6,265 nt of DNA from CAYWKU01 sp964459325 (GTDB lineage Bacteria; RBG-13-61-14; CAYWKU01): contig CAYWKU010000061.1 of assembly GCA_964459325.1 (NCBI GenBank), positions 1-6,265 on the forward strand. Reading direction: 5' to 3'. Within the stretch, counting starts at the first letter, position 1. The number at the start of each line of letters is the position of its first letter. The notes beneath the pieces were generated by a model that saw nothing but the letters and a program-made list of their open reading frames with translations, was not told the origin of the DNA and did no database searches. Below, one piece after another: positions 1-4,529 of this stretch. The translations under genes were made by a program, and so were the position numbers.

Positions 1-14
1 TCTCAAACGAAGGA

Positions 15-38
15 GACAAGGGGCTTAAGCCCCTTGTC
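15..38. repeat. 24-nt perfect palindrome, copy 1
   Basis: The half-site GACAAGGGGCTT is followed by its exact reverse complement. The same 24 bases plus one flanking C recur at 3203-3227, and both copies are preceded by an AGGA-type purine run. As RNA it would form a strong hairpin on either strand. It is followed by a small CTTT/GAAG stem (49-60) and a T6 run (61-66), so it might help end transcription of an upstream gene outside the window, but no T-run directly abuts the palindrome. It is best read as a dispersed intergenic palindromic repeat. Confidence 0.8.
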
Positions 39-93
39 CAAGGGCTTTTCGAGAAGTTTTTTGAATGAAATCGCAGGAATTTGCTATGACCTC

Positions 94-108
94 TTATTTT
101 GGACAGCA
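94..108 (+). repeat. Partial copy of the GTCCAAAAT/ATTTTGGAC repeat
   Basis: TTATTTTGGACAGCA repeats the distal part of the 46-nt repeat seen at 168-213 and, inverted, at 6216-6261. Its ATTTTGGAC (96-104) is complementary to GTCCAAAAT at 177-185, so a long-range stem across this spacer is possible. Between them lies a further 6-bp inverted repeat, CTGGAA (133-138) with TTCCAG (151-156). Confidence 0.5.
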
Positions 109-167
109 TCTGCGCTGCAAGGGGAACCTGTTCTGGAACTTTTTATCAAATTCCAGTAAAATCAATC

Positions 168-213
168 ACTTAACCCGTCCAAAATGGCCATTTTCGGTTT
201 TTGTTGGACAGCA
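168..213 (+). repeat. 46-nt palindromic repeat, copy 1
   Basis: This begins ACTTAACCCGTCCAAAATGG and ends TTGGACAGCA. It matches the reverse complement of 6216-6261 at about 41 of 46 positions, counted by eye. Inside it AAAATGGCCATTTT is palindromic and GTCCAA pairs with TTGGAC. It sits 27 bases upstream of rsmG, so it is probably present in or near that gene's leader. I see no convincing sigma70 promoter between it and rsmG. Confidence 0.75.
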
Positions 214-240
214 TTGATTTTCTGAATCAAGTTATGACTG

Positions 241-903
241 ATGGAAGAGGAAAGCCGCCGCATACTCGAAGAGGGCGCCATGGAACTTGGGGCCGCATTG
301 ACCGAGACGCAGGTGGACGAGTTCGGATTGTACCTGAGCGAGCTTACCAAGTGGAACAAGAAGCTCAACCTCACCAGCTTAAAGACCGAGACGGAAATAG
401 TGATAAAGCATTTTCTGGACAGTCTTACCCCGCTGGCTCACATCGGCATGGGCAATTTCGTGATGGACATAGGCAGCGGCGCCGGATTTCCGGGCATACC
501 GATGAAAATAGCCCGGCCGGATTTGAGGCTTATCCTACTGGAATCACGGGGCCGGAGAGTGGCTTTTTTGAACAACGTAATCCGGGTGCTCAAGCTCAAG
601 AACGCCCGCGCCATCCAGCAAAGGGCGGATTCCAAGGGATTCCAAGGAGTTATGGGCGGTCACCTGGACGCGGTGGTGGCCAGGGCCTTCGGGGAAACCG
701 AGGAAATATTGGACCTGGGAGCGCCGTACCTGAAGGCCGGCGGAAGCATGATAGTCATGAAAGGCCCGCGCTGGAAAGAACAACAACACCCGAAGAACTA
801 CCAGTCCGGCGTTGAAAAACTGACGCGCAAGCAGGTGGTCGAGCTGGAGTTGCCCGCACTCGGCGACCGGAGGGCTTTGCTCATCTACAAAAAGGGAAAA
901 TGA
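241..903 (+). CDS. rsmG: 16S rRNA (guanine527-N7)-methyltransferase RsmG (GidB)
   Basis: RsmG uses S-adenosylmethionine to methylate N7 of G527 (E. coli numbering) in the 530 loop of 16S rRNA. In this 220-aa protein the N-terminal KWNKKLNLTS (about residues 37-46) and KHFLDSL (56-62) are family hallmarks. The Rossmann-fold SAM loop is DIGSGAGFPGIP (76-87), with an acidic E101 after the second strand. ARAF (147-150) holds the conserved arginine, and MKG (173-175) lies in a late strand. The ATG at 241 puts KWN at the usual distance from the N terminus; it has no clear Shine-Dalgarno. A later ATG at 280 would shorten the N-terminal helix. parA begins one base after the stop, so the two are probably co-transcribed. 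Loss of this enzyme is known in other bacteria to give low-level streptomycin resistance. The family assignment is secure. Confidence 0.97.
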   Translation: MEEESRRILEEGAMELGAALTETQVDEFGLYLSELTKWNKKLNLTSLKTETEIVIKHFLDSLTPLAHIGMGNFVMDIGSGAGFPGIPMKIARPDLRLILLESRGRRVAFLNNVIRVLKLKNARAIQQRADSKGFQGVMGGHLDAVVARAFGETEEILDLGAPYLKAGGSMIVMKGPRWKEQQHPKNYQSGVEKLTRKQVVELELPALGDRRALLIYKKGK

Positions 904-904
904 A

Positions 905-1708
905 GTGGGCAGGATAATAACCATAGCCAATCAGAAGGGCGGGGTGGGCAAAACCGCCACCGCCGTCAACCTCGGCGCCTCCCTGGCAATGGAAGGAAAG
1001 CGGGTGCTGCTGGTGGACCTTGACCCCCAATGCAACGCCACCAGCGGGGTGGGCCAGGACGCCGCTTCCTGGGATAAAAGCTCGTACGCGGCCATAATGG
1101 GCGCAGGCGAGATTGATAAGCTGGTGAAGCCGATTGAACCTCAGGGGTTGTCCCTGCTTCCGTCCAGCCCCCACCTGACCGGCGCGGAAGTGGAACTTGT
1201 CGGCGAGCAGAACCGCGAAAGGCGCCTCAAAGCGGCGCTCGGCCGGATAGTGTATTTGTACGATTTCCTGCTGGTGGATACTCCCCCGTCACTGGGGCTG
1301 CTTACCCTCAACGCTTTGGCGGCGGCCGACGGGGTGCTGGTGCCGCTGCAATGCGAGTATTACGCGCTGGAGGGGCTGTCGAGACTGCTGGAAACCATAG
1401 ATATGGTCAGGGAGTCGCTCAACCCGAAGCTGCGGATGGACGGGATAGTGCTGACCATGTTCGACTCCCGCAACAACCTGAGCCACCAGGTCAGCGAGGA
1501 GGTGGTAAGGCACTTCGGCAACAGGGTCTTCGAGACGGTCATCCCCCGCAACGTCAGAATCGGCGAATCCCCCAGCTTCGGAAAGCCGATAGTGCTGTAT
1601 GAGCCGTCCTGCCGGGGAGCGCAAACCTACCGGGCCCTGGGGAAGGAGCTGGTGGCCCGTGCCGAGCACGGGGTGCCGCCATCATCCTTCGCCCGGAGTG
1701 AGGGTTGA
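905..1708 (+). CDS. parA: ParA/Soj-family chromosome-partitioning ATPase
   Basis: ParA is a deviant-Walker ATPase that binds DNA as an ATP dimer and works with ParB bound at parS to segregate the origin region. In this 267-aa protein the deviant Walker A is KGGVGKTAT (11-19, with K11 and K16). The Walker A' strand is LLVDLDPQ (35-42, D40 being the likely catalytic aspartate), and Walker B is LLVDTPPS (122-129, D125). There is no N-terminal helix-turn-helix extension, as in chromosomal Soj rather than plasmid P1-type ParA. The GTG start at 905 lies one base after the rsmG stop, with only a weak GGGA upstream; coupling to rsmG translation is likely. Unusually, no parB follows: the next gene is a peroxiredoxin-like protein after a 109-bp gap. 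An orphan ParA or MinD-like role cannot be ruled out, but the rsmG context favours Soj. Confidence 0.94.
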   Translation: MGRIITIANQKGGVGKTATAVNLGASLAMEGKRVLLVDLDPQCNATSGVGQDAASWDKSSYAAIMGAGEIDKLVKPIEPQGLSLLPSSPHLTGAEVELVGEQNRERRLKAALGRIVYLYDFLLVDTPPSLGLLTLNALAAADGVLVPLQCEYYALEGLSRLLETIDMVRESLNPKLRMDGIVLTMFDSRNNLSHQVSEEVVRHFGNRVFETVIPRNVRIGESPSFGKPIVLYEPSCRGAQTYRALGKELVARAEHGVPPSSFARSEG

Positions 1709-1726
1709 GTTAAGCATTTGTTTTTA

Positions 1727-1756
1727 TTGACTATTCGGGGGAGAATCCGGGATAAC
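1727..1756 (+). promoter_or_regulatory. Possible sigma70 promoter for the Prx-like gene
   Basis: TTGACT (1727-1732) and GATAAC (1751-1756) are separated by 18 bp in the AT-rich gap after parA. The -35 matches the consensus at 5 of 6 positions and the -10 at 4 of 6. No terminator is visible between parA and this site, so read-through from rsmG-parA is also possible. Confidence 0.35.
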
Positions 1757-1817
1757 TTGCATTGTGCCCAATCACCGATTAAGGTTAATTGAATATACCT
1801 AGCGTCAGGAGGAAGGG

Positions 1818-2366
1818 ATGAAGATCGAGGCAGGCATGAGGGCCCCGTCGTTTGAAGTGCAGGACGCTCACGGCCGGATGTGGAGAGTTCCGGAAGGGCT
1901 GGAAGACAGCCACCTGCTCCTGATATTCCTGCGGCACCTGGGATGTCCGCTTTGCGCCAGGAGGCTGGACGAAATTGCCGCGAACTACTCGAAGCTCGAA
2001 GCGGCCGGGGCACAGGTGATGGTGGTGGTGGAAGCCACCCGCGAAAGGGCCCGCTCCTACGCCGTCAAAAAGGGTCTGCCCATGGCGCTGGTGGGAGACA
2101 AGGAAAAAAACCTGTACCGGGGCTACTCCGTGGAAACCGGCGGCCTCAAAAGCTTCATATCCCCCCGCGTCATAAAGGAAACCGCCCGCGCCACCATGAA
2201 GGGCTACTTTCACGGCAAGCCGGAAGGCAACGAACTGCAAAAGCCCGCCGAATTTATCATATCACCCGACGGCAAAATCGAATGGGCCCACTACGGCGAG
2301 GACATAAGCGACGCCACCGACAACGACGAACTGGTGGCCCGACTCAAATCCCTCACCGGAAAATAA
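1818..2366 (+). CDS. Peroxiredoxin-like (AhpC/TSA_2, PRXL2/SelL-type) CxxC protein
   Basis: This 182-aa protein has a thioredoxin fold of the peroxiredoxin-like group. It opens with MKIEAGMRAPSFEVQDAHG, the usual peroxiredoxin entry strand and turn. FLRHLGCPLCARRL follows at about residues 37-50, with the redox pair C43-P-L-C46. A C-terminal PAEFIISPDGKIEWAHYGED is the late strand and hairpin shared by the superfamily. The RHxGCPxC context is typical of the AhpC-TSA_2/PRXL2 family, where the CxxC replaces the TxxC of classical peroxiredoxins; SelL relatives carry UxxU. It is probably a cytoplasmic thiol oxidoreductase, as no signal peptide is present. The substrate is unknown. A strong Shine-Dalgarno, AGGAGGAA (1807-1814), fixes the ATG. 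An inverted REP pair starts 13 bases after the stop. It stands where parB would be expected, but has no known link to partitioning. Confidence 0.85.
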   Translation: MKIEAGMRAPSFEVQDAHGRMWRVPEGLEDSHLLLIFLRHLGCPLCARRLDEIAANYSKLEAAGAQVMVVVEATRERARSYAVKKGLPMALVGDKEKNLYRGYSVETGGLKSFISPRVIKETARATMKGYFHGKPEGNELQKPAEFIISPDGKIEWAHYGEDISDATDNDELVARLKSLTGK

Positions 2367-2379
2367 CCCGTTCCGCATG

Positions 2380-2403
2380 GTAGGCGCGACACTCTTGTCG
2401 CCC
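2380..2403 (+). repeat. GTAG-headed REP-like hairpin, type B
   Basis: GTAG (2380-2383) is followed by an imperfect 20-nt palindrome, GCGCGACACTCTTGTCGCCC. It is the type-B stem with one arm base changed (2402, C where the other copies have G). It begins 13 bases after the stop of the Prx-like gene, a typical 3' extragenic REP position where it could protect the mRNA end or attenuate transcription. It forms an inverted pair with the element at 2415-2438. Confidence 0.75.
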
Positions 2404-2414
2404 ACCTCGTTTAT

Positions 2415-2438
2415 GCCCGGCAGGAGTGCCGGGCCTAC
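2415..2438 (-). repeat. GTAG-headed REP-like hairpin, type A, inverted
   Basis: The palindrome GCCCGGCAGGAGTGCCGGGC (2415-2434) is followed by CTAC (2435-2438), so on the minus strand it reads GTAG then the type-A stem. It is separated from the type-B element by 11 bases. The GTAG heads point outward, making a BIME-like inverted pair. The stem sequence equals the elements at 5979-5998 and 6062-6081. Confidence 0.78.
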
Positions 2439-2503
2439 CGGATGGCCGAATGATTGCCCGATTTCCCATGAAATGAGATAACCCACTGATTTTGCTTGCG
2501 AAT

Positions 2504-2559
2504 AATTTTTGCGAAAAATTGGCTTTGGGCTTGACAACACAATAAATGTATGTTAATGT
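2504..2559 (+). promoter_or_regulatory. Promoter and candidate operator of the RHH gene
   Basis: TTGACA (2531-2536, perfect -35) and TAATGT (2554-2559) are 17 bp apart, with an extended -10 TG at 2551-2552. A perfect 17-nt AT-rich palindrome, AATTTTT-GCG-AAAAATT (2504-2520), lies just upstream, and AATGTAT is directly repeated at 2545-2551 and 2555-2561, 10 bp apart. Short repeats one helical turn apart over the -10 are what an autoregulating ribbon-helix-helix protein typically binds. The operator role is inferred. Confidence 0.6.
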
Positions 2560-2577
2560 ATTGCCACGTATAGCATC

Positions 2578-2763
2578 ATGGCCAGGGAAAAAGTAGCAAC
2601 CACAGTATATCTGACCGAAGAACAATACAGGCTGCTCAGGCTACTGCATCAGCGCACAAAAGTACCCATGGCCGAGTACATAAGGGAAGGCGTGGATATG
2701 GTTCTCAAAAAGCATCGCGCTCACCTTCCCGGGCAGCAGGTGCTAATCGAGGAGGAAGAATAA
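2578..2763 (+). CDS. Ribbon-helix-helix (CopG/Arc-type) DNA-binding protein
   Basis: This 61-aa protein has the ribbon-helix-helix pattern. A basic N terminus leads into an antiparallel strand, KVATTVYL (5-12). A first helix starts at TEEQYRLLRLLHQRTK (13-28), then a short turn VPM, and a second helix AEYIREGVDMVLKKH (32-46). Strand residues such as T8, V10 and Y11 would contact the DNA major groove in the dimer. The tail after residue 47 is acidic (EEEE). It is probably a cytoplasmic repressor acting on its own promoter. The predicted transcription start near 2566 leaves a leader of about a dozen bases with no Shine-Dalgarno, so translation may be nearly leaderless. The next gene starts one base after the stop. 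The architecture resembles an antitoxin-first pair, but the partner does not look like a known toxin. Confidence 0.85.
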   Translation: MAREKVATTVYLTEEQYRLLRLLHQRTKVPMAEYIREGVDMVLKKHRAHLPGQQVLIEEEE

Positions 2764-2764
2764 A

Positions 2765-3046
2765 GTGGCAGTCACCGAAGAAAATAAGGTCGAGCAGGTC
2801 GAGGAAAGGGTCGGGCGCTCGAAGGAGCTTATCGAAAATCTGGACTCCGACTTCCGTTTCCACCCCTTGTACGGCGCGGCGATGTTGAAGGTCAGTTTCG
2901 AGCTGCGCCCCGGCGCGAAACCCGGCTTTACCGAAATACTGAAAAACACCTTGAGCGGCATTCAGGCGGGCGAGGAGGAGCTGGACGAGTTCATCCGCCT
3001 TCATCGCTCGTGCCTGGAGCGGCGCTGCAAGGAGGTGGGTATTTAA
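2765..3046 (+). CDS. Hypothetical 93-aa protein coupled to the RHH gene
   Basis: I do not recognise this family. The GTG start at 2765 is supported by a good Shine-Dalgarno, AGGAGG (2750-2755), embedded in the Glu-rich end of the RHH gene, and lies one base after that gene's stop. The protein is short and polar. It has an acidic, probably helical N terminus (TEENKVEQVEERVGRSKELIENL). A central segment (HPLYGAAMLKVSFELRPG, about residues 38-55) could form strands. A C-terminal helical part (EEELDEFIRLHRSCLERRCKEVGI) carries a C-x4-C pair. There is no signal peptide or membrane segment. Co-translation suggests a functional partner of the RHH protein, or the regulated gene. No nuclease or kinase motif typical of toxins is visible. 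A terminator follows about 60 bases downstream. Confidence 0.72.
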   Translation: MAVTEENKVEQVEERVGRSKELIENLDSDFRFHPLYGAAMLKVSFELRPGAKPGFTEILKNTLSGIQAGEEELDEFIRLHRSCLERRCKEVGI

Positions 3047-3103
3047 TAAGTAGATTTCCCTCCGGCTGCTTTTTTACAAAGCAAGCCTCTTCCACCCAAC
3101 TTT

Positions 3104-3142
3104 GGGCGTGCCCCCCGCCACGGCACGCCCTATTTTTTCCCT
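3104..3142 (+). terminator. Rho-independent terminator after the RHH two-gene unit
   Basis: A 9-bp perfect GC-rich stem, GGGCGTGCC (3104-3112) with GGCACGCCC (3122-3130), has a 9-nt loop and is followed by TATTTTTTCCC. It ends the 2578-3046 transcription unit. Confidence 0.88.
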
Positions 3143-3143
3143 T

Positions 3144-3172
3144 TTGACGCCGCTCGCACTTTAAATTATCCT
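3144..3172 (+). promoter_or_regulatory. Possible sigma70 promoter for the lipoprotein gene
   Basis: TTGACG (3144-3149) and TATCCT (3167-3172) are 17 bp apart, directly after the upstream terminator. The matches are 5 of 6 and 4 of 6. Transcription from about 3179 would carry the palindrome at 3203-3226 and the smaller stem AATCC-TCACC-GGATT in the leader. Confidence 0.42.
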
Positions 3173-3202
3173 AAATCCTCACCGGATTAAGAATTTTAGG
3201 AA

Positions 3203-3226
3203 GACAAGGGGCTTAAGCCCCTTGTC
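3203..3226. repeat. 24-nt perfect palindrome, copy 2
   Basis: This is identical to 15-38, including the following C (25 identical bases). Here it lies 31 bases upstream of the lipoprotein ATG and probably within its 5' leader. A strong hairpin at that place could shield or space the ribosome-binding region, which has no good Shine-Dalgarno. Confidence 0.8.
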
Positions 3227-3257
3227 CGGGCCGATATTCCAGTGAAAGAATAACAGC

Positions 3258-4037
3258 ATGAAAATCCCTTACAAAACAGTTACAGCAACGATTTTGCTTT
3301 GTCTGGTCATTACCGGATGCCCGGGAACTCAGTTTTCCCCTCCCGAGAGCAAGGAAAAGGTCATCGAGGAGCTTAAGGCCCGCAGGGCCGCTTTCAGCCC
3401 GGTAGAGATAGACTTCAAGTTCAAATTTCCCAAGGGCGTGTTTTTTACCGCCAGCCTGGAGGGGCACGCGGTTTACGACTTGAGCGATAACGGCCCCCGT
3501 CTCAGGCTGGTGGCCTTCGGGCCGCTCGGGGCGCAGGCGCTTGACCTGCTGGTTACAGACGGCGAGTTCCTGGTGAAGATACCGGATTACTCGGAGCCGT
3601 TGTGCCAGGAGGATTTGTGCCGGGAGTACGGGGATTCGCCCCTGACGCGCCTTCCTTCGGTGCTTGCGGCAAGGCCGGGGTTGTTCATCGGCGGGGTGCC
3701 GGAGGGGATAACTCACGACTGGAGCTTCAACAGGACCCCGCGCGGCGCGTGGCTGACATCGCCGGACGGAAAAGCCTCCTACCTGGTGGTCGGAATCCCC
3801 CCGGTGATACGAAAGGCTGTCATCGAGGATGACACAATCGGAACCCTGAAGGTTCACCTGGACAAGTGGGAGCCGGCCCCCGGAGGGCCTTATCCGAAAG
3901 ACGCGGTCACCAGATTCGACGGCCGGGCTTTATTCAGTTTAACCGTCAGAAACTGGCAATCGAAGCCCGATTTGCCGCCCGAACTTTTCGACATGGAGGC
4001 AAAAATTTCGTCCTCTATCCGTAACTTGCTGAAATGA
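3258..4037 (+). CDS. Outer-membrane-type lipoprotein, LolA/LolB-like fold
   Basis: This 259-aa protein has a type II signal peptide: a short basic start (MKIPYK), a hydrophobic stretch, and a lipobox I-T-G-C with the lipidated cysteine C21. Residue +2 is proline, not aspartate, so by the E. coli rule it would go to the outer membrane. The mature part has alternating strands such as EIDFKFKFPKGVFFTASLEGHAVYDL (50-75), PRLRLVAFGPLGAQALDLLVTDGEFLVKIPD (80-110) and a C-terminal LPPELFDMEAK (239-249). This pattern recalls the DUF4292/LolA-LolB half-barrel proteins that carry hydrophobic cargo or assist lipoprotein sorting. C116 and C121 could form a disulfide. The exact role is unknown. No strong Shine-Dalgarno precedes the ATG. 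It probably forms its own transcription unit and precedes the barrel-protein gene, which has a separate strong promoter. Confidence 0.8.
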   Translation: MKIPYKTVTATILLCLVITGCPGTQFSPPESKEKVIEELKARRAAFSPVEIDFKFKFPKGVFFTASLEGHAVYDLSDNGPRLRLVAFGPLGAQALDLLVTDGEFLVKIPDYSEPLCQEDLCREYGDSPLTRLPSVLAARPGLFIGGVPEGITHDWSFNRTPRGAWLTSPDGKASYLVVGIPPVIRKAVIEDDTIGTLKVHLDKWEPAPGGPYPKDAVTRFDGRALFSLTVRNWQSKPDLPPELFDMEAKISSSIRNLLK

Positions 4038-4053
4038 TTGAGTTTTTTGGCCG

Positions 4054-4104
4054 AAAAAAAAGAATGATTTACCTATTGACAAACCATTTCGGTATTGTTA
4101 TCAT
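4054..4104 (+). promoter_or_regulatory. Strong sigma70 promoter of the barrel-protein gene
   Basis: TTGACA (4076-4081, perfect) and TATCAT (4099-4104, 5 of 6) have exactly 17 bp between them, with an extended -10 TG at 4096-4097. An A8 tract (4054-4061) upstream could act as an UP element. The predicted start is near 4111, giving a leader of about 418 nt before the ATG at 4530. It is the best promoter in the window. Confidence 0.8.
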
Positions 4105-4110
4105 ATAGGC

Positions 4111-4529
4111 CAAATTTAGTTGCCGGGATGCCTTAAAACCCTATTACGGCGGGAGGAAAAGGATGCTCCCAGGGGTGGAGGTACACCGAATTCGTACATG
4201 ATTGGGCTCTTGACCGTGGAAATTCCGCGGCCTGAGCCTTTACCTGCATTTAGGGCGGATTCGGAGACCTTAAAACCCGAGCTTTTGCTCCCGGGAAAAG
4301 GAGGTGGTAAGTAGAAAGGAGCAGGCGGCCCGGTGGAATCGGGCAACTTAAGTTTCGCAACGGCGCCGGGCAAGGTATTCTGGAAACGAATACGCGACTG
4401 AATTGGAAAAGGAAAGCGATTCCCCGAGCGGGGAACATTGAGAAAAATTAAAACGCGCGAAACCTGACCAGGAGTCTCTGGCCAGAGAAAAAAACAAAGT
4501 ATATCGTAAGGCAAAGGAGGACGACAGTA
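4111..4529 (+). promoter_or_regulatory. Long structured GGA-rich 5' leader (candidate cis-regulatory RNA)
   Basis: This 490-base gap (4038-4529) has no credible gene. The transcribed part is full of short hairpins: 4151-4170 (GGGAG/CTCCC), 4204-4239 (GGCTC/GAGCC enclosing CCGTGGA/TCCGCGG), 4276-4295, 4328-4344 (GCCCG/CGGGC), 4375-4393 (GTATTC/GAATAC), 4420-4435 (TTCCCC/GGGGAA) and 4464-4485. By eye, 19 GGA triplets occur on the sense strand against 4 TCC. GGA is wholly or largely in the loop of several hairpins, for example AAGGATG at 4160-4165, TGGAAT at 4334-4339 and TGGAAAC at 4381-4387. CCTTAAAACCC is repeated at 4131-4141 and 4268-4278, and GGAAAAGGA occurs three times (4155, 4294, 4405). 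A good Shine-Dalgarno, AAAGGAGG (4513-4520), ends it. It matches no riboswitch class I know. Confidence 0.55.

Noticed and set aside
204..237. rsmG promoter TTGGAC ... TTATGA
   Set aside because: The spacing is 22 bp, too long for sigma70, and TTGGAC is part of the repeat. The rsmG promoter probably lies further upstream or outside the window.
627..646. Tandem 10-mer GGATTCCAAG x2 within rsmG
   Set aside because: The frame is intact and the distance between the flanking conserved residues (R128 and D143) seems normal for RsmG, so a recent duplication is unlikely; this is probably chance.
201..815. Long + strand frame of 204 codons overlapping rsmG
   Set aside because: It is an out-of-frame shadow of rsmG, rich in Arg/Gly/Pro, while the rsmG frame carries all family motifs.
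4043..4061. Terminator after the lipoprotein gene (T6-GGCCG-A8)
   Set aside because: The stem is only A-T pairs with no GC-rich part, and there is no downstream T-run. The A-tract is better read as an upstream element of the following promoter.
4120..4314. Open frame of 64 codons with a TTG start inside the barrel-gene leader
   Set aside because: It has no Shine-Dalgarno, starts within about ten bases of the predicted transcript start, runs through several hairpins, and its product is a low-complexity Gly/Pro/Lys-rich string with no recognisable domain.
4111..4529. Known RNA such as RNase P RNA, tmRNA, 6S RNA, or a TPP, cobalamin or c-di-GMP riboswitch
   Set aside because: I could not find the conserved core sequences of these classes, and the many small hairpins do not match their layouts. 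An Rfam search would settle this.
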